Shown: piece by piece, positions 1 through 7,725 of the stretch
How the letters are laid out: every line of letters starts with the position of its first letter
How positions within the stretch are numbered: the first letter of the stretch is position 1
Source of the DNA: Bog-473 sp963763575
GTDB taxonomy: Bacteria > Actinomycetota > Acidimicrobiia > Acidimicrobiales > RAAP-2
Length of the DNA stretch: 64,000 bases
Assembly (NCBI GenBank): GCA_963763575.1
Contig: CAVXPD010000026.1
Location: 32,157-96,156 of the forward strand
Direction: 5' to 3'
Program-made: the position numbers and the translations under genes
Notes under the pieces: model-generated
Databases searched by the model: none
Seen by the model: only the letters and a program-made list of their open reading frames with translations
What the model was told of the DNA's origin: nothing

Positions 1-17
1 ATGCGGATCGTGGGCAT
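1..17 (-). CDS. 5' end of a gene leaving the window, function unknown
   Basis: Only the first five codons are inside the window: ATG at 17 to 15, reading M-P-T-I-R. An AAGGAGG Shine-Dalgarno sits 4 bases upstream of the ATG, a near-ideal arrangement, so a real gene start is likely. It lies downstream of folK on the same strand and could be the next gene of that operon. Nothing in five residues identifies the product. Confidence 0.5.
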
Positions 18-85
18 CGGACCTCCTTCGGCGTTCCAGCCCCTCGCGGGTGCCGGTCGCCTACAGACGATCTGAGAAATGTCCC

Positions 86-616
86 CTACAGCCTACCCAC
101 ACGCACCACGTCCCCACCAGCCGCCCCGACCTGGGCCGGCGTCACCAGATCGGGGGCGAGGTCCGCCAGCGGCGCCAGCACGAACCGGCGCTCCCACATG
201 CGGGGATGCGGCACGGTCAGGTCCGGCTCGTCGACCCGCTCGCCGTCCACCCACAGCACGTCGGCGTCGAGCGTGCGGGGGCCCCAGCGGACCGTCCGCT
301 CGCGCTGCGCCGCCTGTTCGAGGGCGCGGCAGCGCACGAGCAGCTGGCGGGGCGAGTCGGTGGTCTCGAGCTCGACCACGACGTTCAGGTACGGGCCCTG
401 GCCCTCGGGGCCGCCGACAGGGGCGGTCTCGTAGAGCGGGGAGACGGCGGCCACGTCGTGGTGTGCCTCGAGGGCTGCGACCGCCGCTGCGAGGGAGGCG
501 CGGCGGTCGCCCAGGTTCGAGCCGAGGCCGATGAAGGCGCGCGCCGGCGTAGTCGGCGGCGGAGTCGGCGGCGGAGTCGGCGGCGGAGTCGGCGGCGTAG
601 TCGGCGGCCGCTCCAC
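86..616 (-). CDS. folK: FolK, 2-amino-4-hydroxy-6-hydroxymethyldihydropteridine diphosphokinase
   Basis: FolK transfers pyrophosphate from ATP to 6-hydroxymethyl-dihydropterin in the cytoplasm, the step before dihydropteroate synthase. The 176-residue protein shows the family signatures: FIGLGSNLGDR near residue 28, the Y-E-T-A-P-V-G stretch, and the R-W-G-P-R-T-L-D-A-D motif carrying the catalytic Mg-binding aspartates. The start is GTG at 616, 18 bases after the folB stop, so the two are probably co-transcribed. The first 25 residues are a Thr/Pro repeat encoded by a 12-base tandem array, which is not part of the enzyme fold. Identity is secure; only the exact start and the role of the Pro-rich tail are uncertain. 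Confidence 0.95.
   Translation of the reverse strand: MERPPTTPPTPPPTPPPTPPPTTPARAFIGLGSNLGDRRASLAAAVAALEAHHDVAAVSPLYETAPVGGPEGQGPYLNVVVELETTDSPRQLLVRCRALEQAAQRERTVRWGPRTLDADVLWVDGERVDEPDLTVPHPRMWERRFVLAPLADLAPDLVTPAQVGAAGGDVVRVGRL
550..609. repeat. 12-bp tandem repeat inside the 5' end of folK
   Basis: Five consecutive 12-base units of the form (t/g)agtcggcggcg. On the minus strand they encode T-P-P/P-T-P-type residues at the FolK N-terminus. The three inner copies are identical. Because 12 is a multiple of 3, copy-number change would keep the reading frame. Confidence 0.85.
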
Positions 617-634
617 GTGCGATTCCGCCTGCGA

Positions 635-997
635 TCAGCGGGCGCGGCGCACCCGGACCCCGGTGGAGCCGACGTCGAGCTCCAGCGGTGGGCGCAGCTT
701 GCGCACCGTGACCTCCACCGCTTCGAGGCGCGGGTCCACGATCAGCAGGGCGCTGGCCAGCCGGCCGGCGAGCGCCTCGAGCAGGCGGTAGGAGCGCCCG
801 CCGACCACCTCGGCCGCCGCGCGGGCCAGGGACCCGTAGTCGACCGTGTCGGCCAGGTCGTCGCTCTGCTGAGCGGCGGTCATGTCGACCCAGGCGACGA
901 TGTCGACCGAAAAGGGCTGCGGCCGCTCGCGCTCTTCGGGGAGCACGCCGTGCACGCCGAGGACGCGCAGGTCACGGATCTCGATGCGATCGGCCAC
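635..997 (-). CDS. folB: FolB, dihydroneopterin aldolase
   Basis: FolB cleaves 7,8-dihydroneopterin to 6-hydroxymethyl-dihydropterin and glycolaldehyde, feeding FolK. The 120-residue length matches the family. Visible signatures are the N-terminal I-E-I-R-D-L-R-V-L-G-V-H-G-V-L-P-E-E-R stretch (the Glu binds the pterin), the V-D-Y-G-S-L segment, and the central L-E-A-L-A-G-R-L helix. It starts at GTG 997, 18 bases after the stop of the phosphatase-like gene, and is followed 18 bases later by folK, which indicates one operon. The upstream Shine-Dalgarno is weak (GGGACG), so coupling to the preceding gene is plausible. Confidence 0.95.
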   Translation of the reverse strand: MADRIEIRDLRVLGVHGVLPEERERPQPFSVDIVAWVDMTAAQQSDDLADTVDYGSLARAAAEVVGGRSYRLLEALAGRLASALLIVDPRLEAVEVTVRKLRPPLELDVGSTGVRVRRAR

Positions 998-1015
998 CAG
1001 GCGGGCGTCCCGCGC

Positions 1016-1531
1016 CTACTTCGCCCTGCCGCGCGCCGGCATCCCCTCGAGCTCCGCCAGCAGCTCGCGCCCCGGCTCGCCCATCGCGTGCCCGACCACG
1101 TGCTCGACGAGGGCGACCGACTGGGGCAGGTTGGCGATCCGGTTGGACCACACCAGGTAGCCGGCGACAACCCCCATCAGCCGGTCGCCCAGCTCGTCCT
1201 GGTGCAGCAGGATCCGGAGGCCGGCGGCGAGGGAGTCGTCGACGTCCTGGTAGCAGGCGGACAGGACGGGGCGGGGGTCACCCGAGCGCTCGAGGGGGTA
1301 GTGCGCCCAGACCAGGCCCTCCTCGTCGTAGGCCGCCAGGTTGTGGGGCGAGGGCAACAGCGAGATGACGCGCCCGAACCCCTGCACGCGCAGCCAGATG
1401 ATCTCCTCCTGGCGCCGCACCCTGCGGTGGTTGACCCCGAACCCGCCGGGCCGTTCGCTGACGGCGAGACGATCCTTGATCACCCAGGTGAAGTTGCGGG
1501 GCGGGATGCCGGCCGCCCACTTGCCCTTCAT
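1016..1531 (-). CDS. Dual-specificity-phosphatase-like protein lacking the catalytic Cys
   Basis: 171 residues, inserted between folP and folB. It starts at ATG 1531, whose ATGA overlaps the folP stop, so it is translationally coupled. The sequence runs like a small dual-specificity phosphatase: a V-I-K-D-R-L-A-V-S-E-R-P-G-G strand near residues 17-30, I-S-L-L-P-S-P-H-N, A-H-Y-P-L, then a P-loop-like segment ending in V-V-A-G-Y-L. In phosphatases that loop is H-C-x5-R. Here residues 110-117 read H-Q-D-E-L-G-D-R, so the nucleophilic Cys is Gln while the His and Arg spacing is kept. I infer a pseudo-phosphatase, perhaps a binding or regulatory protein. The family assignment rests on pattern only. 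Confidence 0.6.
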   Translation of the reverse strand: MKGKWAAGIPPRNFTWVIKDRLAVSERPGGFGVNHRRVRRQEEIIWLRVQGFGRVISLLPSPHNLAAYDEEGLVWAHYPLERSGDPRPVLSACYQDVDDSLAAGLRILLHQDELGDRLMGVVAGYLVWSNRIANLPQSVALVEHVVGHAMGEPGRELLAELEGMPARGRAK

Positions 1532-2340
1532 GCGGCAGGACCATACAGCCGCGCCACTTGCACCGTCGCTGCCACATCGTGCACCCGCACCATGCCCGCG
1601 CCCGCCACCAGGGCCGCGGCGGCGGTGGCCAAGGACCCCTCCAGCCGGTCGGCCACGGGGGCCGGTTCGGCGCCGGGGGTGAGAGCGGGGCCCTTGGCCA
1701 GCAGGCCGAGGAACCGTTTGCGACTCGTGCCCACGACCACCCCGGCGCACGCGGCCTCGTCCGCCGCCCGCACGAGTTCGTCGAGGTGCCGGAGCAGCGA
1801 GAGGTTGTGGGCCGGCGTCTTGCCGAACCCGATCCCCGGATCGACCCACACCTCGGCGACGCCCGCGGCCCGGGCGAGGCCGGCGCGCTCGAGTACGAAC
1901 GCCCGCACCTCGGCCACCACGTCGCCGTAGTGGGGGTCGTCCTGCATGGTGCGCGGCCGGCCCTGCATGTGCATGGCGACCCAGCCGGCGCCCGCCGACG
2001 CCGCGACCTCCCACAGCGAGGCCGAGACGTCGTTGACGAGGGTCGCGCCGGCCTCCACCGCGGCCGCGGCAACCTCCGGCTTGACCGTGTCGACCGAGAG
2101 GCGCACGCCCCGCTCAATGACGGCCGGAGCGGCGGCCAACGCCTCGACGACCGGGACGACACGTGCGAGCTCCGCTTCGAGGGGGACGGGCTCGGCGCCC
2201 GGCCGCGAGGATTCCCCGCCGACGTCGATCAGGTCCGCGCCCTGGGCGGCCAGGTCGAGCCCGTGGGCCACCGCCCGTTCGAAGGAGTCGTAGAGTCCCC
2301 CGTCCGAAAAGGAGTCAGGGGTCACATTGAGGACTCCCAT
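1528..2340 (-). CDS. folP: FolP, dihydropteroate synthase
   Basis: FolP condenses 6-hydroxymethyl-dihydropterin pyrophosphate with p-aminobenzoate, the target step of sulfonamides. The 270 residues contain the diagnostic M-G-V-L-N-V-T-P-D-S-F-S-D-G-G, the D-V-G-G-E-S-S-R-P-G-A loop, the Asn of L-V-N-D-V-S-A, D-P-G-I-G-F-G-K and the V-R-V-H-D-V motif near the C-terminus. The ATG at 2340 begins directly at the first strand. Codons upstream stay open and read P-R-G-R-P-L-V, which resembles the usual N-terminus, so the true start may be a non-ATG codon around 2380. The stop overlaps the next gene by four bases. Confidence 0.95.
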   Translation of the reverse strand: MGVLNVTPDSFSDGGLYDSFERAVAHGLDLAAQGADLIDVGGESSRPGAEPVPLEAELARVVPVVEALAAAPAVIERGVRLSVDTVKPEVAAAAVEAGATLVNDVSASLWEVAASAGAGWVAMHMQGRPRTMQDDPHYGDVVAEVRAFVLERAGLARAAGVAEVWVDPGIGFGKTPAHNLSLLRHLDELVRAADEAACAGVVVGTSRKRFLGLLAKGPALTPGAEPAPVADRLEGSLATAAAALVAGAGMVRVHDVAATVQVARLYGPAA

Positions 2341-2381
2341 GACGAGCGGGCGGCCTCGGGGCGGTTGCGGCGCGGGCAGGG

Positions 2382-2951
2382 TCAGCGGCTCCGGAGGAAC
2401 TGCATGGCCTCGGCTCTCGTCGCTACGTCGGAGCGGAACAGCCCGCGCACCGACGAGGTCACCGTGAGCGTGCCCGGCTTCTTCACGCCCCGCATGGACA
2501 TGCAGAGGTGCTCGGCCTCGATCACGACGAGCACACCCCGGGGGGACAGGACGGCGGCGATCGCGTCCGCGATCTCGGTCGTCATGCGCTCTTGGACCTG
2601 GAGCCGGCGGGCGTACCCGTCGACGAGCCGGGCCAGCTTGGAGAGCCCGGTGATGCGGCCGTCCTCGGCGGGGATGTACGCAACGTGGGCCTTGCCGAGA
2701 AACGGCACCAGGTGGTGCTCGCAGAGGGAGGCGAAGGGGATGTCGCGCACCATCACCATCTCGTCGTGCTCGGACGCGAACGTCACCTCGAGGTGGCGTG
2801 CTGGGTCGTCGTGCAGCCCCGAGAAGAGCTCTTCGTACATGGAGGCGACGCGGTCGGGCGTGGCCAACAGGCCGTCGCGGTCCGGATCCTCCCCGATGGC
2901 GGTGAGGAGCTCGTGCACGGCCTTGCGGACGCGGTCGACATCGACGCTCAT
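2382..2951 (-). CDS. folE: FolE, GTP cyclohydrolase I
   Basis: FolE converts GTP to 7,8-dihydroneopterin triphosphate, the first step of folate synthesis. The 189-residue length and motifs fit the homodecameric zinc enzyme: V-R-D-I-P-F-A-S-L-C-E-H-H-L-V-P-F with the zinc-binding Cys-His, G-L-S-K-L-A-R-L-V-D, and L-Q-V-Q-E-R-M-T. A second zinc Cys sits in A-E-H-L-C-M-S-M-R-G-V. The start is ATG 2951, reached through two tiny overlapping ORFs that follow the hprT stop. In many actinobacteria ftsH lies between hprT and folE; it is absent here. Confidence 0.97.
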   Translation of the reverse strand: MSVDVDRVRKAVHELLTAIGEDPDRDGLLATPDRVASMYEELFSGLHDDPARHLEVTFASEHDEMVMVRDIPFASLCEHHLVPFLGKAHVAYIPAEDGRITGLSKLARLVDGYARRLQVQERMTTEIADAIAAVLSPRGVLVVIEAEHLCMSMRGVKKPGTLTVTSSVRGLFRSDVATRAEAMQFLRSR

Positions 2952-2961
2952 CGGTCTGGGC

Positions 2962-2979
2962 TCATCGGTCTGTGCTCAT
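2962..2979 (-). CDS. Five-codon mini-ORFs in the hprT-folE junction
   Basis: The hprT stop (2978-2976) overlaps an ATG at 2979 that opens a five-codon ORF, M-S-T-D-R. Its stop overlaps a second ATG at 2965 that opens M-S-P-D-R, whose stop in turn overlaps the folE ATG at 2951. All three junctions are ATGA. The arrangement arises from a 14-base unit containing GATGAGC repeated about three times. Whether the mini-ORFs are translated is unknown, but the chain would let a terminating ribosome walk from hprT to folE. Confidence 0.45.
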   Translation of the reverse strand: MSTDR

Positions 2980-4505
2980 TGGTCTGGCCCCTTGTAGCGG
3001 TGTACGCCGCGCAAGTTGCGGTAGCGCTGGCCCACATCGAGGCCGTAGCCCACGACGAAATCGGGCGGGATGGTGAAGCCGACGTAGCGCAAGGGGATCT
3101 CGACCCGCTGTTCGCCCCCCTTCACCAGCAACGCGCAGATCTCCAGACTCTTGGGCTGGCGGGCGTTGAGGTAGCGCCGCAGGTAGTTGAGCGTGAGGCC
3201 GCTGTCGATGATGTCCTCCACCACCAGCACGCGGCGGCCCTCGAGCTCGGAGTCGAGGTCCTTCACGATGCGGACCACCCCGGACGTCTTGGTCGCGCTG
3301 CCGTAGGACGACACCGCCATGAAGTCGACCTCGACCGGCAGCTCGATGGCTCGGCACAGGTCGCTGAGGAAGAGCATGGCCCCCTTGAGGACCGCGACGA
3401 GGAGCGGGGGGTCGCCGGCGTAGTCCGCCGTGATCTGGGCGCCGAGTTCGGCGACGCGTGCGGCGAGCTCATCTGCGCCGACGAGCACCGGGCCGACGTC
3501 GGGTTCGGCCCAGCTCGGGCCGCCCGTTCCGGGCACGTCGCTCACCGGCGTGACACTACCGGAGCGGTCGGGCGCCACCCGGAGCCGCCCCCCCGACCGC
3601 CGCACGCGCCGGCCCCCGGAGAGCTCGGTGCCGACCCCCGCGCCGGCTGCGACCCCGAGCACGCGATCGACCTCGGCCAGCGAGGGCGGGTGGTGCTCGC
3701 CGCCCGGTGCGCCGACGCGCAGCCACCGGCGCAGGGCGCGCCGGGCCAGGGGCCGGGGCGCCGCGGCGACGGCGCGGGCGTCGGCCGGCTCCGGCACCGC
3801 TTCGGCCGCCAGCGCGTCGAGGAGCGCCGACTCCTCGCGCAGCACTCGGGCCTGCCGGGCCAGCACCGGCACGGGGTCACGGCCCGCTACGTCCGCGCAC
3901 AGGGGCAACAGCTCGCTGCGGACGCGGTTGCGCACGAACGCCGGATCGTGGTTGCTGGCGTCGCACACCGGCACCAGGCCGGCGGCCGCACAGAGGGCGT
4001 GGGTCTCGTGGCGGCGCAGCCCGAGCAGCGGATGGCGGTGGCCGGCGGCCATGCCGGCGAGCCCGTCGGCGCCGGCGCCGCGCAGGAGGTTCACGAGGAT
4101 GGTCTCGGCCTGGTCGTCCATGGTGTGGCCGGTCGCGACGCCGGGCGGCAACGCCGCGAAGCGCGCGGCGCGGGCGCGGGCCTCGAGGTTCGGCCCCGGC
4201 TCGACCCTCACCGTGCGGCGCTCCAGGCGCGCGCCGAAGCGGGACGCCGCGGCTGCGACGACGTCGCCCTCGGCCACCGACCCGGCACGCAGCCCGTGGT
4301 CCACGTGGTACGCGGTGACGTCGCAGCCCGCGGCCACGCCGAGCACGAGGAGGGCGAGGGAGTCGGCCCCGCCCGAGACCGCGCAGGCCAGCGGCTGGCC
4401 GCGGGGCGGGAAGGTGCAGCGGGTCAGCAGGTCGTCGACGAGCGGAGCGAGGGCGGCGCGGGCCGCCTCATTCTCCGGCGCGGGCCACCCACGTAGCGGG
4501 GTCAC
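2976..4505 (-). CDS. tilS-hprT: Bifunctional TilS-HprT fusion: tRNA-Ile lysidine synthetase / hypoxanthine phosphoribosyltransferase
   Basis: One open frame of 509 codons joins two enzymes that are usually separate neighbours. The N-terminal part is TilS, which makes lysidine at the wobble base of tRNA-Ile(CAU): PP-loop S-G-G-A-D-S at residues 44-49, Y-H-V-D-H-G-L-R, G-H-T-M-D-D-Q-A-E-T, and R-N-R-V-R-S. The last 180 or so residues are a purine phosphoribosyltransferase: L-K-G-A-M-L-F, V-V-E-D-I-I-D-S-G-L-T, and Y-V-G-F-T-I-P. The linker has an internal GTG that might start HprT alone. I chose GTG 4505 because GGAGGAG lies 4 bases upstream; it overlaps the metalloprotease gene by 38 bases. 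TilS/HprT fusions are known elsewhere. Confidence 0.9.
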   Translation of the reverse strand: MTPLRGWPAPENEAARAALAPLVDDLLTRCTFPPRGQPLACAVSGGADSLALLVLGVAAGCDVTAYHVDHGLRAGSVAEGDVVAAAASRFGARLERRTVRVEPGPNLEARARAARFAALPPGVATGHTMDDQAETILVNLLRGAGADGLAGMAAGHRHPLLGLRRHETHALCAAAGLVPVCDASNHDPAFVRNRVRSELLPLCADVAGRDPVPVLARQARVLREESALLDALAAEAVPEPADARAVAAAPRPLARRALRRWLRVGAPGGEHHPPSLAEVDRVLGVAAGAGVGTELSGGRRVRRSGGRLRVAPDRSGSVTPVSDVPGTGGPSWAEPDVGPVLVGADELAARVAELGAQITADYAGDPPLLVAVLKGAMLFLSDLCRAIELPVEVDFMAVSSYGSATKTSGVVRIVKDLDSELEGRRVLVVEDIIDSGLTLNYLRRYLNARQPKSLEICALLVKGGEQRVEIPLRYVGFTIPPDFVVGYGLDVGQRYRNLRGVHRYKGPDQ

Positions 4506-5520
4506 GGATCTCCTCCAAGGAGGGCAACCACTCGGGTCCCTCCCAGACCCGGGCCAGCAGGGCGGGCCCACCGGCGGCCTCGACCGCCTCGACGAAGCGC
4601 TCACCCTCGGCGTACTGGCGCATCTTGGCGTCGAGCCCGAGCAGCTTGGACACCAGCTTGGTCAGTCCGCGGGCCTGGGTACGGCGCTCGTGCAGGACCT
4701 TGGAGAAGTGCGCGGCCCCCGGCACCTCCGAGGCACCGGCGCGGTCCATCGTGACGTCGCCGTGCCCTTCGAGCAGGCTCATCATCCCGGAGATCCTCGA
4801 CAGCGCGGCGCGCTGCTCGGGTGTGGCCAGCATGCCGATAACGCCGGCGTCCTGCGCCGGGTTGCGCCCCGCGCGCACCTCGGCCGCGATCCGGCGCACC
4901 ACCTCGGCGAAGCCTGAGGGGTCGCCCGACAGCGGGCCGAGCAACTCGGAGACCAGCCCGACGAAGTGATCGCGCAACCAGGGGACCGCGGTGAACTGCA
5001 GGCGGTGGGTGACCTCGTGCAAGGCAAGCCAGAGGCGGAACTGGCTCGGCGCGAAGCCGTACTGCTCCTCCACCGCGACGATGTTCGGCCCGACGTAGGA
5101 CACGAGGTCCTGGTCCTCGGGCGCCCCGTCGTCGATCAGGAGGTCGTACTGGCCGAGGACCCGTGTGGCCATGTAGGCGAGCATGAGGCCGAGCTGCGTG
5201 CCGGCGACGGCCCGTCCGACCGCCAACGACGGCCCGCCCAGCTTGGCGCCGCGCTTGCGCTGCAGTTCGAGCAACGCCGGCCCCACCAATCGCTCGATCG
5301 AGCGGACGTTCGCCGCCGCCCACCCCGGCCGGTCGGTGACCTTGGCCCGCGCCGAGCCGTGCGCGGAGTGCAGCCCGGTGGACTCGCTGACGAGCGTCTC
5401 GGCCCGGGCCGTGAGCTCGTCGAATTGCGCCTGCAGGTGAGAGGAGCGGTACGAGGCGGGAGCGGGCTTCAAGATGAGCGCGCCGGTGGCGACGCGCTGG
5501 GCCAGCACCCAGTCGACCAT
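4468..5520 (-). CDS. Zinc-dependent metalloprotease-like protein, DUF2342 / 'F420 biosynthesis-associated' family
   Basis: 350 residues of the actinobacterial family often annotated as putative hydrolase or coenzyme F420 biosynthesis-associated protein. The zinc signature is L-A-L-H-E-V-T-H-R-L-Q-F near residue 190, an HExxH motif. Further family features are the V-D-W-V-L-A-Q-R-V-A N-terminus, D-L-V-S-Y-V-G-P-N-I, and the L-L-E-G-H-G-D-V-T-M-D segment that supplies a third ligand in related proteins. No signal peptide or membrane segment is visible, so it is probably cytoplasmic. Its 3' end contains the tilS ribosome-binding site and start, a conserved gene order in actinobacteria. The substrate is unknown. 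Confidence 0.85.
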   Translation of the reverse strand: MVDWVLAQRVATGALILKPAPASYRSSHLQAQFDELTARAETLVSESTGLHSAHGSARAKVTDRPGWAAANVRSIERLVGPALLELQRKRGAKLGGPSLAVGRAVAGTQLGLMLAYMATRVLGQYDLLIDDGAPEDQDLVSYVGPNIVAVEEQYGFAPSQFRLWLALHEVTHRLQFTAVPWLRDHFVGLVSELLGPLSGDPSGFAEVVRRIAAEVRAGRNPAQDAGVIGMLATPEQRAALSRISGMMSLLEGHGDVTMDRAGASEVPGAAHFSKVLHERRTQARGLTKLVSKLLGLDAKMRQYAEGERFVEAVEAAGGPALLARVWEGPEWLPSLEEIRDPATWVARAGE

Positions 5521-5563
5521 GAGCGGACCGCTCGCCGGAAGGTCGGGAAGGGCGGGGGTGACG

Positions 5564-5875
5564 TCAGTGTTTGCCGTGGTGCTCGCGGCTTTCTTCGTCG
5601 ATCATCGCGGCCACGCGCTCGATCAGGCTCTGCGGGACCCGGTCCTTGCATCGGTTGGCGATCACCCGGCGCAGCTCGGCCTCGAACTCGGCGGCGCCGC
5701 CGCACGGCCCGCACCAGTCGAGGTGGATGCGGATCTCCTCGCGGCGAATCTCGGTCAGCTCACCGTCGAGATAGTGGTACAGCTCGTGCACCGCCTCCTC
5801 GCAGTCGACCGTCACGCCGAACAGGCCTGACGCGTCCACGGCGGCACCTGGCTGCTTCTCCTCCCTGCTGCTCAT
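5564..5875 (-). CDS. rsrA: RsrA-type anti-sigma factor (mycothiol system anti-sigma-R)
   Basis: Redox-sensing zinc anti-sigma factor that sequesters SigR until disulfide stress oxidises it. In the 103-residue product Cys25, His51, Cys55 and Cys58 (H-L-D-W-C-G-P-C) reproduce the RsrA ligand spacing, with 26 residues between the first Cys and the His and then H-x3-C-x2-C. It sits directly after sigR. I give the ATG at 5875; a GTG at 5887 overlaps the sigR stop as GTGA and would add four residues. The gene is almost certainly co-transcribed with sigR. Confidence 0.92.
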   Translation of the reverse strand: MSSREEKQPGAAVDASGLFGVTVDCEEAVHELYHYLDGELTEIRREEIRIHLDWCGPCGGAAEFEAELRRVIANRCKDRVPQSLIERVAAMIDEESREHHGKH

Positions 5876-5883
5876 GTCATCGC

Positions 5884-6468
5884 TCACTCCCTCGACCCCC
5901 CAGGCGTGCTCCCGACCAGGCCGCGCGCCTCGGCTACATCGTGCAACGCCTTCTGCAATGCCCTTCTTCCCCGGTGGATCCGGCTCATGACCGTCCCGAT
6001 CGGCACGTCGGTGATCTCGGAGATCTCCTTGTAGCTGAACCCCTCCACGTCGGCCAGGAGCACGGCCATGCGGAACGCATCGGGCAGGGTCTCCAGGGCG
6101 GCTTTCACGTCCTCGTCGGTGAACCGCTCCAGCGCCTCGTCCTCGGCACTGCGCCCGGGCTCGCTCCCGCCCGCTCCGGCCAGGCGCTTGTAGAGATAGA
6201 GGTCCTCGACGTCCTCGACGTCGGTCAGCTCGGGCCGGCGTTGCGCTGCCCGATACGAGTTGATGTACGTGTTGGTGAGGATCCGGTAGAGCCACGCCCG
6301 CAGGTTGGTGCCCTCGGTGAACGACCCGAAGGAGCGGTACGCCTTCAGATACGTCTCCTGCACGAGGTCCTCGGCGTCGGCCGGGTTCCGGGTCATGCGG
6401 AGGGCGGCCGAGTACAGGCCGGGCATGAATTCCATGGCAACGTCGGTGAAGGTCGCCTGGTCTGCCAT
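5884..6468 (-). CDS. sigR: SigR/SigH-type ECF sigma factor
   Basis: RNA polymerase ECF sigma factor of the thiol-oxidative stress class. The 194 residues contain region 2 (A-A-L-R-M-T-R-N-P-A-D-A-E-D-L-V-Q-E-T-Y through A-W-L-Y-R-I-L-T-N) and region 4 (L-P-D-A-F-R-M-A-V-L-L, then D-V-P-I-G-T-V-M-S-R-I-H-R-G-R). The Y-K-E-I-S-E-I helix is typical of SigR/SigH. The partner rsrA follows immediately. It is divergent from the P450 gene with about 30 bases between starts, so the promoters must overlap. Confidence 0.95.
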   Translation of the reverse strand: MADQATFTDVAMEFMPGLYSAALRMTRNPADAEDLVQETYLKAYRSFGSFTEGTNLRAWLYRILTNTYINSYRAAQRRPELTDVEDVEDLYLYKRLAGAGGSEPGRSAEDEALERFTDEDVKAALETLPDAFRMAVLLADVEGFSYKEISEITDVPIGTVMSRIHRGRRALQKALHDVAEARGLVGSTPGGSRE

Positions 6469-6496
6469 GGGGACACCCTACCCACCCACGGATAGC

Positions 6497-7725
6497 GTGG
6501 CCGCCGTGACCATCACCCCCGAGGACCTGGGTATCGACCTGATGAGCGGGACGTTCTACGGGCGGGAGCCCCACGACGCCTACGCCTGGATGCGCAAGAA
6601 CGCCCCCGTGTACTACGACGAGGCGAACGATCTGTGGGCGGCCGCTACCTATGCCGCGGTCAAGCAGGCGTCCGTCGACACCGAGTCCTTCTCCAACGCG
6701 GGGGGATCCGGCCCAAGTTCCCGCCGCTTCCCATGCTGATCGACTTCGACGCGCCCGAGCACGTGCGGCGGCGCAGGCTCGTCTCCGAGGGGTTCACGCC
6801 CCGCCGGGTGCGGGCCATGGAAGACAAGCTGCGGCTCGTCTGCGACTCCATCCTCGACCAGGTGTGCGAGCGGGGCAGCTGCGACTTCATCAAGGAGATC
6901 GCAGCACCGCTGCCCATCATCATGATCGGGGACATGCTCGGCGTCGCGCCCGGGGACCGCGACGACCTGTTGCGGTGGTCCGACGACATGCTGAAGGGCC
7001 AGGGCTCGCCCGACCCGGACGCCATGGAACGAGCGACGAACGCCTTCATGGGGTACAGCGACTACATCCACCCGGTCATCGCCGATCGCCGCGCCACCGG
7101 CAACACCGACGACCTCGTCGGGGTGCTGTGCCACGCCGAGATCGACGGCGACTCGCTCGACGACGACTCGCTGGTCCACGAGACCCTGCTCATCCTCATC
7201 GGTGGCGACGAGACGACGCGCCACGTCATCAGCGGAGGCCTGGAGGAGCTCCTCGCCCACCCCGACCAGCGGGCGCGGCTGGCCGCCGACCCGGCCGGGC
7301 TGATGCCGGGCGCGGTGGAAGAGATGCTGCGCTGGGTGTCGCCCATCAAGAACATGGCCCGCACGGCGACCCGCGACGTCGAGCTCGAGGGCGCACGTAT
7401 TCGGGCCGGCCAAGAGATCCTGCTCCTCTATCCCTCGGCCAACCGCGACGAGGCGGTCTTCACCGAGCCCGACGCCTTCGACATCAGCCGCAGCCCCAAC
7501 CCTCACCTGGCCTTCGGGTTCGGCGCCCACTTCTGCCTGGGCAACCAGCTGGCGCGCCTGGAGCTGCGGGTCATGGTCGAACGCGTGCTGGCCCGCCTGC
7601 CCGACCTGCACCTGGCGGTCGACCGGGGGGCCCTGCCCCGCCGCGCGGCGAATTTCATCTCGGGGATCGACGAGATGCCCGTCGCGTTCGCCCCCACGGC
7701 CCCGGTCGGGGTCGGACCCGTCTGA
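6497..7725 (+). pseudogene. CYP142-like cytochrome P450, interrupted by a one-base deletion
   Basis: The product aligns from memory along its length with mycobacterial CYP142, a steroid side-chain hydroxylase: F-S-N-A-G-G then I-R-P, R-W-S-D-D, the I-helix G-G-D-E-T-T-R-H, A-F-G-F-G-A-H-F-C-L-G-N-Q heme Cys loop, and an N-F-I-S-G-x-x-E-M-P-V C-terminus. The first 70 or so codons (GTG at 6497 or 6506) are in one frame. The rest reads in another, with the switch at a run of six G at about 6700-6705. Adding one G restores an uninterrupted protein of roughly 407 residues. So this is either a recent frameshift or a homopolymer sequencing error. The stop overlaps the start of the SDR gene by one base, suggesting joint expression in a steroid or lipid oxidation step. 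Confidence 0.85.

Noticed and set aside
50..4496. Long plus-strand ORFs opposite the folate operon (for example 50-1930, 2508-4496)
   Set aside because: They are antisense shadows of high-GC minus-strand genes with clear enzyme motifs; their translations are Arg/Gly/His-rich and match no family.
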